A stretch of DNA of 64,000 bases. Source: Alistipes sp. Lineage in GTDB: Bacteria > Bacteroidota > Bacteroidia > Bacteroidales > Rikenellaceae. The stretch lies in NCBI GenBank assembly GCA_022782405.1, contig JALFNK010000012.1:1-64000 (forward strand), given 5' to 3'. The position numbers were made by a program, and so were the translations under genes. Shown here in pieces: positions 28,502 to 38,097 of this stretch (position 1 is the first letter of the stretch; each line of letters starts with the position of its first letter). Under the pieces are notes generated by a model, which worked only from the letters and a program-made list of their open reading frames with translations, was not told the DNA's origin and did no database searches.

Positions 28502-29026
28502 ATGAACAGCATAATTCTTATTGCCGCCTGCGTCGTATGCCTGGATCAGCTGCTTTTCCGGGGGCGGCTCGCATCATACGTCGTCGACAGCCTGAAGGGC
28601 CCAGAGAAAAGTCGCACCGGGCACAAGGCTGAACCTCACACGCCGAAGGCCGTCCCTGCACCCCGTCGGTCCCCGGAAATTCTGGTTTCGAAATCGTATC
28701 GGTGCGGACTGGAGCGGACAGGGGCGGACATCAGCACCGCTCCGGCAGGCGGAGATGCTATATTTGCCCCGGCACCTGCAATGGCGCCGTGGAACGGCCT
28801 TGTCGTGCAGCCCCCGATCGGCGAAGACGGGGAACTTGCGGAGCCCGAAGCTCCCGCCGGCATCCGATCTCCGCTTCCGGCTCTCCCCGCCAGAGCAGAA
28901 CTCCGCGATGCGGAGGTTCTTGCGATGCTCGGTGAGCTGGACTTCGGAGAGCGCGCCGTCATGGGCGACGCCACGGCCGAGGAGCTGCAGGCCATCGCCA
29001 ACTTCGACATCCGGGCCTTTGCTTAA
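28502..29026 (+). CDS. Conserved conjugative-element protein at the TraD position
   Basis: This 174-aa protein has an N-terminal hydrophobic helix (about 1-20), a long Pro/Ala-rich middle, and a conserved-looking C-terminus with DFGERAVMGDATAEELQAI. I assign it by position between the DUF3408 genes and traE. It may be a DUF4122-like TraD protein, but I cannot confirm the family. Confidence 0.55.
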   Translation: MNSIILIAACVVCLDQLLFRGRLASYVVDSLKGPEKSRTGHKAEPHTPKAVPAPRRSPEILVSKSYRCGLERTGADISTAPAGGDAIFAPAPAMAPWNGLVVQPPIGEDGELAEPEAPAGIRSPLPALPARAELRDAEVLAMLGELDFGERAVMGDATAEELQAIANFDIRAFA

Positions 29027-29167
29027 AAATGAACGAACGACTATGAAATGGAATAACGAATACGGCTGACGCCTTTCCCACAACAGGAAATACGATGTAT
29101 CCGGTCGCAGAATGCCTCCAAAGCAGGCTGCGGCCTTTTTCACACCCCTAACCAAACTACTTGAACG

Positions 29168-29464
29168 ATGAAAAAAAGAGCAATTTTCATGATTCTGTCC
29201 CTGTGCTCCGCACTCGCCTCCTTTGCGCAGGGTAACGGCATGGCCGGCATCAGCGAGGCCACGAACATGGTAACGTCCTACTTCGACCCGCTCACGAAGC
29301 TGATCTTCGCCGTGGCGGCGATTTTGGGTCTTGTGGGCGGCGTGCGTGTCTACTCGAAATTCTCCTCGGGTGACCCGGATGCCTCCAAATCCGCCACGGC
29401 GCTGTTCCTCTCGTGCGTCTTTCTGGTGATCGTAGGTACGGTCTTACGCTCGTTCTTCCTCTAA
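29168..29464 (+). CDS. traE: Conjugative transposon protein TraE (DUF4134)
   Basis: This 98-aa protein has a cleavable signal (about 1-20, SFAQG) and two membrane segments (about 42-60 and 75-95). This is the profile of the small VirB2/pilin-like TraE. It lies upstream of traF (3-bp gap) as in other Bacteroidetes elements. Confidence 0.85.
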   Translation: MKKRAIFMILSLCSALASFAQGNGMAGISEATNMVTSYFDPLTKLIFAVAAILGLVGGVRVYSKFSSGDPDASKSATALFLSCVFLVIVGTVLRSFFL

Positions 29465-29467
29465 GCG

Positions 29468-29806
29468 ATGGGCGAATATCAAGTGAACAAGGGAGTGGGC
29501 CGTCAGGTCGAATTCCAAGGTCTTACGGCACAGTACCTCGTGCTGTTCGTCGCAGGGCTTCTGGGCGTCTTCGTCTGCTTCGCCGGAATGTACATGGGCG
29601 GCATCCCGCAGGGCCTGTGCGTCCTCTTCGCCCTTACGGCCAGCCTTGGCGTCACGGGCGGCACCTTCTATCTGAGCCGCCGCTTCGGTCCCCACGGGCT
29701 TCAGAAGCTCATGGCCTCGCGCCGGCATCCGCGGCGCATCGTCCACCGCCGGGCCATCAGACAGCAGCTCCGCATGGCCCGCATCCGTCGAACCGTAAAA
29801 CCGTAA
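29468..29806 (+). CDS. traF: Conjugative transposon protein TraF (DUF4133)
   Basis: This 112-aa membrane protein has two hydrophobic helices (about 23-42 and 48-68) and a basic C-terminus. It corresponds to the VirB3-like TraF that accompanies the TraG ATPase. Spacing is 3 bp from traE and 4 bp to traG. Confidence 0.85.
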   Translation: MGEYQVNKGVGRQVEFQGLTAQYLVLFVAGLLGVFVCFAGMYMGGIPQGLCVLFALTASLGVTGGTFYLSRRFGPHGLQKLMASRRHPRRIVHRRAIRQQLRMARIRRTVKP

Positions 29807-29810
29807 TCCT

Positions 29811-32336
29811 ATGCGCGGAACCCTGAAAACCTCGACCTTGGAATCGAAATTCCCTTTGCTGCGCGTCGAGAACAACTGCATCATCTCGAAGTTCGCCGAC
29901 ATCACCACGGCCTACCGCGTCACGCTGCCCGAACTTTTCACCCTCACGGGCGAGGAGTACGAAGCGCTGCACGGCGCATGGCTCAAAGCCCTGAAGGTGC
30001 TGCCGGACTACACCGTCGTCCACAAGCAGGACTTCTTCATCGAGGAGCGGTATGCGGCTCCGGAGGACGGCTCCGAGCGGAGCTTTCTCGCCCGCTCCTA
30101 CGAGCGTCACTTCAACGAGCGACCCTATCTGCGCCATTCGTGCTACCTCTATGTCACGAAGACCACGCCCGAGCGGATGCGGCAGACGAGTGCCTCGTCC
30201 GTGCTGTGCCGGGGTTTCATCGTCCCGCGGGAGATGCGCGACACGGACGCCGTGACGCGCTTTCTGGAAGCCGCGGAGCAGATGGAACGCATCCTGAACG
30301 ATTCGGGCCTCGTGCGCGTCGAACGGCTTACGGAAGACGAGATCGTCGGCACGGCGGACGACGCCGGGCTGCTGGCCCGTTATTTCGCTCTTTCGGACGA
30401 GCGGCTTCCGGTCGTAAACGAAGACATCCGCCTCGATCCGGGAACGATGCGCATCGGAGATAAGTTCCTCTCGATGCACACACTCTCCGATCTGGACATG
30501 CTGCCGCAGAGCGTGGCGACGGATTTCCGCTACGAACGCCTTTCGACAGACCGCTCGGACTGCCGCCTCTCGTTCGCGGCGCCCGTGGGGCTGCTGCTCT
30601 CGTGCAACCATGTTTACAATCAGGTGGTCTTCCTCGACGACCACGACGAAACGCTCAAGCGCCTCGAAGCCACGGCCCGGAACATGAACTCCTTGGCGGC
30701 TTACTCGCGCTCGAACGCCATCAACCGGGAGTGGATCGAAATGTACCTCAATGAAGCGCACTCGCAGGGGCTGCGCTCCGTGAGATGCCACTGCAACGTC
30801 ATGGCATGGGCCGAGAACGAAGCGGAGTTGAAACGCCTCCGCAACGACGTGGGTTCGCAACTGGCCCTTATGGGCTGCACGCCGCATCACAACACGGTGG
30901 ACGTGCCGGTGCTATTCTGGGCGGCGATTCCCGGCAACGAGGCCGACTTCCCCGCCGAGGAGAGTTTCTACACCTTCCTCGACCAGGCGCTCTGTCTTTT
31001 CAATGAGGAGACCAACTACCGCTCGTCGCTCTCGCCCTTCGGAATCAAGATGTCCGACCGCCTATCGGGTATTCCGATTCATCTGGACATTTCGGATCTT
31101 CCGATGAAGCGCGGCACCATCACGAATCGTAATAAATTTATCCTCGGACCGTCGGGCTCGGGCAAGAGTTATCTGACGAACCATCTGGTCCGTCAGTACT
31201 GGGAGCAGGGGTCGCATATCCTGCTGGTCGATACGGGCAACTCCTACCAAGGGCTCTGCTCGCTGATTCACGCCAAGACCAAAGGCCGCGACGGGGTGTA
31301 TTTCACCTACACCGAGGAAGCACCCATCGCCTTCAATCCCTTCTATGTCGAAGACGGGGTGTACGACGTGGAGAAGCGCGAGTCGCTCAAGACGCTGCTG
31401 CTGACGCTCTGGAAGCGCGAATCCGAGGAGCCAACACGCTCGGAGGAGGTGGCGCTCTCGAACGCCGTAAACCTCTACCTCTCGAAGCTCCGCGCCGACC
31501 GCTCCATCGTCCCCTCGTTCGATACCTTTTACGAGTTCGTCGAAACCGACTACCGCCGACTTTTGGAGCAGAAGCGCGTGCGGGAGAAGGATTTCGACCT
31601 CGCAAACTTCCTGAACGTGCTGGAACCTTACTATAAGGGCGGCGAGTACGATTATCTCTTGAACTCCGACAGGCAGCTGGATTTGCTGGACAAGCGTTTC
31701 ATCGTCTTCGAGCTGGACAACATCTCCTCGAACCGCACGCTGCTGCCGGTGGTGACGCTCATCATCATGGAGACCTTCATCTCGAAGATGCGGCGGCTGA
31801 AAGGCGTCCGCAAGATGATCCTTATCGAGGAGTGCTGGAAGGCCCTCACCTCGGCCAATATGTCGACCTATATCCGCTATCTCTATAAGACCGTACGCAA
31901 GTATTTCGGCGAGGCGGTCGTGGTGACGCAGGAGGTGGACGACATCATCTCGTCGCCCATCGTCAAGGAGTCGATCATCAACAACGCCGACTGCAAAATC
32001 CTGTTGGACCAGCGCAAGTACCTCTCGAAATTCGACGGCATACAGCGTCTGCTGGGGCTGACGGACAAAGAGAAGGCGCAGATTCTCTCGATCAACCTCT
32101 CGAACGATCCCAAACGCCGCTATAAAGAGGTCTGGATCGGACTCGGAGGCGTGCAGTCGGCAGTTTATGCCACGGAAACCTCGGTCGAAGAATATTTGAC
32201 GTACACTACTGAGGAATCGGAAAAGATGAAGGTGATGGAGCTCGCCGAGAAGCTCGGCGGTGACATAGAAGCCGCCATCCGGCAGCTGGCCCGCGAGCGC
32301 GAAATGAACCCCGAATCATGCACAGTTCCGTTATGA
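29811..32336 (+). CDS. traG: TraG conjugation ATPase (VirB4-like)
   Basis: This 841-aa protein has the Walker A motif GPSGSGKS at about 446-453 and a Walker B region at KMILIEECWKAL (about 668-680). It has the two-part VirB4/TraU layout: an N-terminal domain of unknown fold and a C-terminal ATPase. It powers assembly of the type IV secretion channel. Its stop codon overlaps the next start (ATGA). Confidence 0.93.
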   Translation: MRGTLKTSTLESKFPLLRVENNCIISKFADITTAYRVTLPELFTLTGEEYEALHGAWLKALKVLPDYTVVHKQDFFIEERYAAPEDGSERSFLARSYERHFNERPYLRHSCYLYVTKTTPERMRQTSASSVLCRGFIVPREMRDTDAVTRFLEAAEQMERILNDSGLVRVERLTEDEIVGTADDAGLLARYFALSDERLPVVNEDIRLDPGTMRIGDKFLSMHTLSDLDMLPQSVATDFRYERLSTDRSDCRLSFAAPVGLLLSCNHVYNQVVFLDDHDETLKRLEATARNMNSLAAYSRSNAINREWIEMYLNEAHSQGLRSVRCHCNVMAWAENEAELKRLRNDVGSQLALMGCTPHHNTVDVPVLFWAAIPGNEADFPAEESFYTFLDQALCLFNEETNYRSSLSPFGIKMSDRLSGIPIHLDISDLPMKRGTITNRNKFILGPSGSGKSYLTNHLVRQYWEQGSHILLVDTGNSYQGLCSLIHAKTKGRDGVYFTYTEEAPIAFNPFYVEDGVYDVEKRESLKTLLLTLWKRESEEPTRSEEVALSNAVNLYLSKLRADRSIVPSFDTFYEFVETDYRRLLEQKRVREKDFDLANFLNVLEPYYKGGEYDYLLNSDRQLDLLDKRFIVFELDNISSNRTLLPVVTLIIMETFISKMRRLKGVRKMILIEECWKALTSANMSTYIRYLYKTVRKYFGEAVVVTQEVDDIISSPIVKESIINNADCKILLDQRKYLSKFDGIQRLLGLTDKEKAQILSINLSNDPKRRYKEVWIGLGGVQSAVYATETSVEEYLTYTTEESEKMKVMELAEKLGGDIEAAIRQLAREREMNPESCTVPL

Positions 32337-32692
32337 AACAGCTGCTTGGGATATGCGCAGGTCTCCTGCTGGCGCTGGCCGCCGTGCTCGGTGCGTTTTA
32401 CCTTTTTTACGATTACGAATACCACAAAATCCGTCCCCTGTGCGGCGAATGGCATTCGACGCTCGACGACACACGGCTGGTGATCGAGCCGTGCCGTGAT
32501 AAATTCCGAATCACCCTCACGCGCCGCGGCACGTCCGAAACGCACCTCCTGTACTACAAGGATTGCGTCTATTACACGACCTACGGCGGACGCCGGGTCG
32601 ACCTCTTTTACACCCCCGCGGCCGATGCGCTGCTCCTCGTGCCGGGCGGCACTTTCAAACGAACCTCAAACCTCAAAGATTATGAACAGTAA
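32333..32692 (+). CDS. DUF3876-like small membrane-anchored protein
   Basis: This 119-aa protein has an N-terminal membrane segment (about 5-25) followed by a compact beta-rich domain, CGEWHSTLDDTRLVIE onwards. ATG at 32333 overlaps the traG stop as ATGA; a start at 32318 is possible. It resembles DUF3876 proteins of conjugative elements and shares its fold pattern with the next gene. Confidence 0.65.
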   Translation: MKQLLGICAGLLLALAAVLGAFYLFYDYEYHKIRPLCGEWHSTLDDTRLVIEPCRDKFRITLTRRGTSETHLLYYKDCVYYTTYGGRRVDLFYTPAADALLLVPGGTFKRTSNLKDYEQ

Positions 32693-33113
32693 CCAATCGA
32701 CGCCTGCGTCGGCCGTAGCGGCCTTTCAGCAGGAGATCAAGACCCGTACCGAGGTCATCCGCACCTTGGCGGATCTTCGGGAACAGCTCGACGCCGACCG
32801 CATCTGCGGCTCGTGGCTCTCGGCGGAGAACAACCTCTCGGCTTCGATACGCCGCATCGGCGAGGGGACATGGCGCATCCTCGTCCTCGACCACACGCTC
32901 TGCTACAAACGTATCGTACAGGACGGCATCATCTCGCTGCGCCGCCACCGTCTCTGGCTCGGGGCCGACGAGGGCAACCGCGTCCTTTACGACGCTGCTG
33001 CCGAGACGCTCACCATCGGCTGCTACGGGCGCTTCGTCCCGGAGGACAGCATCCGCCGCCGGGACGATGACGAAATCATTGCCGCAGAACCTTTCAATGA
33101 ACCGGCCGAATGA
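32682..33113 (+). CDS. DUF3876-like soluble protein
   Basis: This 143-aa soluble protein has the same CGSWLS.. and YDAAAETLTIGCYG strand pattern as the preceding membrane-anchored protein, so the two are probably paralogues. It overlaps the previous gene by 11 bp. Role unknown; the position inside the tra operon suggests a transfer-related or regulatory function. Confidence 0.6.
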   Translation: MNSNQSTPASAVAAFQQEIKTRTEVIRTLADLREQLDADRICGSWLSAENNLSASIRRIGEGTWRILVLDHTLCYKRIVQDGIISLRRHRLWLGADEGNRVLYDAAAETLTIGCYGRFVPEDSIRRRDDDEIIAAEPFNEPAE

Positions 33114-33209
33114 TGGAGCGTCATCCGGTATTTTCGGGCTGCCCCGGCAATCAGGGGCAGCCCTTCGGCGGACTCCGCACACAGTCACACATTTCTAAAT
33201 CCGACGGAT

Positions 33210-34292
33210 ATGGAATGGAAAGATAGGATCGTACGGCTATTTCGCCGCAAGCCGGACTGGGAAAGGGAACATCGACGCACGCTCATTGCACGTCATGCGG
33301 AAAACCTGCTCCGGGAACGGAATATACGCAGTATTACGGATCTCGTGCGCCGGCACCGGAAATCGGATCTGACCATTGCCGGAATCGGGCTGACAATGAA
33401 TACAGCGACATCCCGCTTTCTCAGGACGCCCGAAAATGCGGCAGAGAAAGATATGCTGGAGCTGATGGAGGCCCTGCGCAGGACGTCATTTGCGAAAAAG
33501 ATCGGGCGGCGCCTCGCGGACATTCCGGCAGACACCGCACACTCCCTGCACGGCCTGCTGGCCATGCACACCTTTCTCTTGGATGCCTATCTGGAGCAGC
33601 ATCCCGACAGCAAACTCCCGCAGCCGCCGATGGATGAGGTACAGGCAGCAGCGCATATCGTAGACCGGCAGTTCCGCACCGAAACATTCCGTGAGCTTCG
33701 TCATCTGGCAGAAACATCCGGACGCTATACGCCCTCCTGTTACGTCACACGACTCTACGACTGGGACGCCGACATGGGACGGTTGCAGGAGATGCGCGGG
33801 CGGCTGAACAGTCCGGCATGTCCGGATGATCCGCAGCAGGTGCAACAGCTCCGGGAGCGAATCTGGAAGGCCGAGAACCGCATGGTGCGGGAGGCCGAGA
33901 AGATATTGGAGAGCGACCCGGAAATTCCCCTGCGGCAAACCTATATCGGGAAACTCGATGCCGAGCTGCAGACCTTGGGATGGCTCGCACGCTTTCCGGA
34001 AAAAGCCGACGGCCCCTACACCAACCGGCAGCTGCTCGACAAATACGATATCGAACCGGATAGTCCCCGCGAAGAACGATTTCGGCAGGTCGAGAAAGCC
34101 TTCCGCGAACTGGATGCCCGCCTTGTCCGCATGACCGGGCGGCAGCCCTATGCGGACGATCTGTTCGAGTCCCTGCGGCAGAAAGGCCCGAAGCCGGAGA
34201 AACATGCTTCCGGGGTGCGGCAGAAGGACACCGGCCCTGCACGGAGGAAACAACCCGAACAGCCGGCTACGGGCCGGCGGATAAAGCGATGA
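33210..34292 (+). CDS. Hypothetical protein within the tra operon
   Basis: This 360-aa protein is not recognised. It is strongly helical and highly charged, with a basic N-terminus and a long basic C-terminal tail after about residue 325. It has no membrane segment. It separates traG from traI, where standard elements carry traH or nothing. Nucleic-acid binding is possible from charge alone. Confidence 0.7.
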   Translation: MEWKDRIVRLFRRKPDWEREHRRTLIARHAENLLRERNIRSITDLVRRHRKSDLTIAGIGLTMNTATSRFLRTPENAAEKDMLELMEALRRTSFAKKIGRRLADIPADTAHSLHGLLAMHTFLLDAYLEQHPDSKLPQPPMDEVQAAAHIVDRQFRTETFRELRHLAETSGRYTPSCYVTRLYDWDADMGRLQEMRGRLNSPACPDDPQQVQQLRERIWKAENRMVREAEKILESDPEIPLRQTYIGKLDAELQTLGWLARFPEKADGPYTNRQLLDKYDIEPDSPREERFRQVEKAFRELDARLVRMTGRQPYADDLFESLRQKGPKPEKHASGVRQKDTGPARRKQPEQPATGRRIKR

Positions 34293-34336
34293 TGCCCGTC
34301 TTCGGGAATATCCTCACTAACACAATCAAATCAAAA

Positions 34337-34966
34337 ATGAAACAGAAAATCATCCTGCTGTGCCTGTGCCTCGTCTGCACGGGGCGCAGCACATACGCCC
34401 AGTGGGTCGTCTCGGACCCCACGAACCTCGCGCAGGGCATCGTCAACTCCACCAAGCAGGTCGTCGAAGCTGCCAAGAACGGCCAGACCATGCTCCAGAG
34501 CTTTCAGGAAACCGTGAAAATCTATGAGCAGGGCCGCAAATACTACGACGCCCTGAAATCGGTCAGCAACCTCGTCCGCTCGGCCCGCAAGGTCCAGCAG
34601 TGCATCCTGCTCGTGGGCGAAATCTCGGACATCTACGTCGACGGCTACAAGCGCATGGTCTCCGACGAGAACTTCACGCCCGCGGAGCTGGCGGCCATCG
34701 CCGCAGGCTACGCCCGCATCATCGAGGAGTCGGCCGGGGAATTGAAGGAGCTGCAGGACATCGTGAACCCTACGGACATGTCCCTGACGGATAAGGACCG
34801 CATCGACGTGGTGCAGCGCGTCTACGGCGTGCTGCGGCGCCACCGCGATCTGGCACGCTACTACACGCGCAAGAACATCTCCATATCCCTGCTGCGGGCC
34901 GCCCGGAAGCGGGACATGGAGGGTGTGCTCTCATTGTACGGAACCGACGAACAACGCTATTGGTAA
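34337..34966 (+). CDS. traI: Conjugative transposon protein TraI (DUF4141)
   Basis: This 209-aa protein has a signal peptide ending near STYAQ (about 22) and a helical body with WVVSDPTNLAQGIVNS near the mature N-terminus, a pattern shared with VirB5/TrbJ-like proteins. ATG at 34337 is chosen because translation from 34289 would add a non-signal leader. It precedes traJ by 6 bp. Confidence 0.85.
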   Translation: MKQKIILLCLCLVCTGRSTYAQWVVSDPTNLAQGIVNSTKQVVEAAKNGQTMLQSFQETVKIYEQGRKYYDALKSVSNLVRSARKVQQCILLVGEISDIYVDGYKRMVSDENFTPAELAAIAAGYARIIEESAGELKELQDIVNPTDMSLTDKDRIDVVQRVYGVLRRHRDLARYYTRKNISISLLRAARKRDMEGVLSLYGTDEQRYW

Positions 34967-34972
34967 CGCATC

Positions 34973-36049
34973 ATGGTACACATGCTTTCCCTCACGGAGA
35001 ACCTGCATACGATTCTCCGGGTGCTTTACGACGACATGATGGCGCTGTGTTACCCGATGTCGCAGGTCGCAATGGCCATCGCAGGAATCGGGGCGCTGCT
35101 CTACATCGCCTACCGCGTCTGGCAGTCGCTGGCCCAAGCCGAACCCATCGACCTCTTTCCCCTGATGCGGCCCTTCGCCATCGGTATCTGTATCCTGTTC
35201 TTCCCGACGCTCGTGCTGGGCTCCCTGAACGGCATACTCTCGCCGCTGGTAAAGGCCACGCATTCGCTTATGGCCGGGCAGACGCTCGATATGCAGGAGT
35301 GGCAGGAGCGGCGCGAGCGGCTCGAACTCGAAGGCCGCGAGCAGATGCCCCCGGACAGCTACTACGCCGAGGACGAGGAGATGGAGCGTGAGCTCAGCGA
35401 AATGGGCCTCGACGACCAGACGCAGCAGACCCTCGACCGCATGAACGAGGAGCGCTCCTCGTGGTCGGTCAAAGGCGTCATCTTCAAGTGTCTGGCATGG
35501 ATACTCGAACTGATCTTCGCGGCCGCGAGCGTCATACTCGACGTATTGAGGACTTTCTATCTGGTCGTGTTGTCGCTGCTGGGCCCCATCGCCTTCGCCA
35601 TCTCCGTGTTCGACGGATTCCAGAATACGCTGGTACAGTGGCTCTCGAAGTATATCTCCATCTACCTTTGGCTGCCGATCTCCGACCTCTTCTCGGCGAT
35701 CATCGCACGTCTGCAGACGCTCTCCATGCGGCACGACGCCGACCTGATGGCCGGGGGTTACAACGGCTACGTCGACTGGTCGAACAGCCTGAACCTGATC
35801 TTCATGCTCGTGGCCGTCTGCGGATACCTCTGCATCCCCTCGATCGCCTCATGGGTCGTGCAGGCGAACGGCTTCGCCGCCTACAACAAGACCGTTTCGA
35901 AGATGACCTCGCTCGTCAGTGCCGGGGCCGGATGGGCGGCCGGCAAAGCGTGGGCCGGAACGAAGGGTGTCGGTAAAGCGGCATGGTCGGGAACCAAAGC
36001 CGCCGGACGGAGCATTGCGGCCGGAGCACGTCTAATCTTCAAAAAATAA
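34973..36049 (+). CDS. traJ: Conjugative transposon protein TraJ (VirB6-like)
   Basis: This 358-aa polytopic membrane protein has hydrophobic segments near residues 25-45, 60-90, 175-210 and 265-295, a charged acidic loop in the middle (about 100-165), and a Gly/Ala/Lys-rich C-terminus. This is the profile of TraJ, the inner-membrane channel component. Confidence 0.88.
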   Translation: MVHMLSLTENLHTILRVLYDDMMALCYPMSQVAMAIAGIGALLYIAYRVWQSLAQAEPIDLFPLMRPFAIGICILFFPTLVLGSLNGILSPLVKATHSLMAGQTLDMQEWQERRERLELEGREQMPPDSYYAEDEEMERELSEMGLDDQTQQTLDRMNEERSSWSVKGVIFKCLAWILELIFAAASVILDVLRTFYLVVLSLLGPIAFAISVFDGFQNTLVQWLSKYISIYLWLPISDLFSAIIARLQTLSMRHDADLMAGGYNGYVDWSNSLNLIFMLVAVCGYLCIPSIASWVVQANGFAAYNKTVSKMTSLVSAGAGWAAGKAWAGTKGVGKAAWSGTKAAGRSIAAGARLIFKK

Positions 36050-36053
36050 TCTC

Positions 36054-36680
36054 ATGATGGAATTCAAGTGTTTAACGAACATCGAAACATCCTTCCGGCA
36101 GCTGCGCATGTATGCTTTTGTCTTCGCCGGAATCTGTGCCGTCGTTACCGTGGCGGCGGTCTGGATGTCCTATACCTTTGCTGAGCGGCAGCGGCAGAAA
36201 ATCTATGTCCTGGACAACGGGCGCTCGCTGATGGTGGCCCTCTCGCAGGACCTCGCGCAGAACCGCCCCGTGGAGGCCCGCGAGCATGTGCGGCGTTTCC
36301 ACGAGCTCTTCTTCACCCTCTCGCCCGACAAGGCGGCCATCGAGTCCAACGTCGGGCGCGCCCTGCAGATGGCCGACAAGAGCGCCCTGTCCTACTACAA
36401 GGTCCTGCAGGAAAAGGGATTCTTCAACCGCCTGATCGCGGGCAACGTCTCGCAGATGGTCCGCGTGGACAGCATGCAGTGCGACTTCGACCGCTATCCC
36501 TACGAGGTGACGACCTACGCCCGGCAGCGCATCCTGCGCGAAAGCACCGTCACAGAACGGTCGCTCGTCACGACGTGCCGACTGGTAAATGTTTCCCGCT
36601 CGGACAACAACCCCCAGGGGTTCATGGTCGAGGCGCTGAACATCGTCGAGAACAAAGACATTGCGACCTATGACCGCTAA
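36054..36680 (+). CDS. traK: Conjugative transposon protein TraK (VirB8-like)
   Basis: This 208-aa protein has one membrane segment (about 18-40) and a periplasmic domain including the FHELFFTLSPDKAAIE and RVDSMQCDF segments typical of TraK. It overlaps traL by 11 bp. Confidence 0.9.
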   Translation: MMEFKCLTNIETSFRQLRMYAFVFAGICAVVTVAAVWMSYTFAERQRQKIYVLDNGRSLMVALSQDLAQNRPVEAREHVRRFHELFFTLSPDKAAIESNVGRALQMADKSALSYYKVLQEKGFFNRLIAGNVSQMVRVDSMQCDFDRYPYEVTTYARQRILRESTVTERSLVTTCRLVNVSRSDNNPQGFMVEALNIVENKDIATYDR

Positions 36681-36885
36681 ACCGCACTCCCTGCGCTGCC
36701 GCATCCGGTGGGTGCGGCAGTCGCTGCGGCGCCGGCACGACACGCTCGCACCCCGCATCCGGGAGCGGATCGTACTCGCGGCACTCGTCCTATTGCTGCT
36801 CCTTTACCTTTGGCTCCTGTTCGCAGCGGACACAGGGCCGGAACTGAAGATCGGGCATTTTGAATATTCACCTCTGATACCGTAA
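36670..36885 (+). CDS. traL: Conjugative transposon protein TraL
   Basis: This 71-aa single-pass protein has a basic N-terminal half and one membrane segment (about 33-52). It overlaps the traK end and lies 6 bp before traM, as expected for TraL. Confidence 0.75.
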   Translation: MTAKPHSLRCRIRWVRQSLRRRHDTLAPRIRERIVLAALVLLLLLYLWLLFAADTGPELKIGHFEYSPLIP

Positions 36886-36891
36886 CCCGTT

Positions 36892-38097
36892 ATGACAGAA
36901 AACAAGATTCCGGGCAATGACCCCTCGGCGGAATTCGAGCGGCAGCGCAAACGCAAGGTGCTGCTCTTCGCGGCGATCCTCGGGTGTATCTTCCTCGCCG
37001 TGCTGTGGCTTATCTTCCGGCCTGCGCCCGTCAAGTCCCAGGAAGGGGCCGCAGGGATCAACACGACGGTTCCGGACGGCAAGGCGCAGGCCACCGTCGG
37101 CGACAAACGCAAAGCCGCCGAGCAGCTCCGCAGCGAGGAGCAGCAGCAGAAACGCATGATGACGCTCGGCGACAACTCGTTCTCGCTCTTGGACGACGGG
37201 CTTAAACCCGCCGAGGAGCCAACTTCGGCAGATAACCCCGCACAGCGGGCCGCCGAGGCCAACCGGGCCATGCAGCGGCAGGTGCAGGGCTTCTACGCCG
37301 CTCCGCCCCGCAATGCCGAGGTCGAAGCCCTGAAGGAGCAGGTCGCGGTCCTACAGTCGCAGCTCGACGCCGGGTGCCGGCAGCCCGACCCTTTGGCGCT
37401 GGCCGAGGAGCAGTACAAGTTGGCGCAGAAGTATCTCGGCGGCGGGACGGCCGTGGACGAAGAGGCCGGGCCGACGAAGCAGCGGCGGAATTCGCGCTTG
37501 TCCGTGATGCGGCCCGTTCGGGAAGGCGAGGTCGAAGCCTCGACGCTCGATCCGCGGGCGGATTTCACCGTCGAGCGCAACCTCGGATTTCTCACGGCGG
37601 CAGGTGGCATCACGCATGCCGATATTCCGACCGTCAGGGCCTGCGTCGCCGCAACGCAGGTGATCCGTGCCGGGAGCACCGTGCGTCTACGGCTTCTGGA
37701 GCCCGTGCGCATCGACGGCACAGTAATTCCCCGCAACACGCCGGTATACGGCACAGCCACGATCTCCGGGATGCGCCTGCAACTCGTGGTGTCGTCCGTA
37801 GAATACGGCGGGCAGATTTTCGCCGTAGAAGCCTCGGCATACGATCTCGACGGCCAGCCGGGGCTCAATGTCCCCAACTCCCGCGAACGCACGGCCCTCA
37901 AGGAGGCGCTGGCGTCCGTCGGGCAGACAGCCGGAACGAGCGTCAACGTCACCCGTTCGGCCGGGCAGCAGGTGTTGTCGACCGTGGCGCAGGGCGGGTT
38001 GCAGGCGTCGTCCCGATATATTGCCGAGAAGCTCCGCGAGGTGAAGATCACCCTCAAAGCCAACCACCAACTGTTACTGATTTCAAAAGAGCAATAG
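36892..38097 (+). CDS. traM: Conjugative transposon protein TraM (VirB10-like)
   Basis: This 401-aa protein has an N-terminal membrane segment (about 23-40), a Gln/Glu/Pro-rich linker and a C-terminal beta domain (about 235-400) with RLLEPVRIDGTVIPRNTPVY. This is the VirB10-like core of TraM. Its stop codon directly abuts the traN start. Confidence 0.9.
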   Translation: MTENKIPGNDPSAEFERQRKRKVLLFAAILGCIFLAVLWLIFRPAPVKSQEGAAGINTTVPDGKAQATVGDKRKAAEQLRSEEQQQKRMMTLGDNSFSLLDDGLKPAEEPTSADNPAQRAAEANRAMQRQVQGFYAAPPRNAEVEALKEQVAVLQSQLDAGCRQPDPLALAEEQYKLAQKYLGGGTAVDEEAGPTKQRRNSRLSVMRPVREGEVEASTLDPRADFTVERNLGFLTAAGGITHADIPTVRACVAATQVIRAGSTVRLRLLEPVRIDGTVIPRNTPVYGTATISGMRLQLVVSSVEYGGQIFAVEASAYDLDGQPGLNVPNSRERTALKEALASVGQTAGTSVNVTRSAGQQVLSTVAQGGLQASSRYIAEKLREVKITLKANHQLLLISKEQ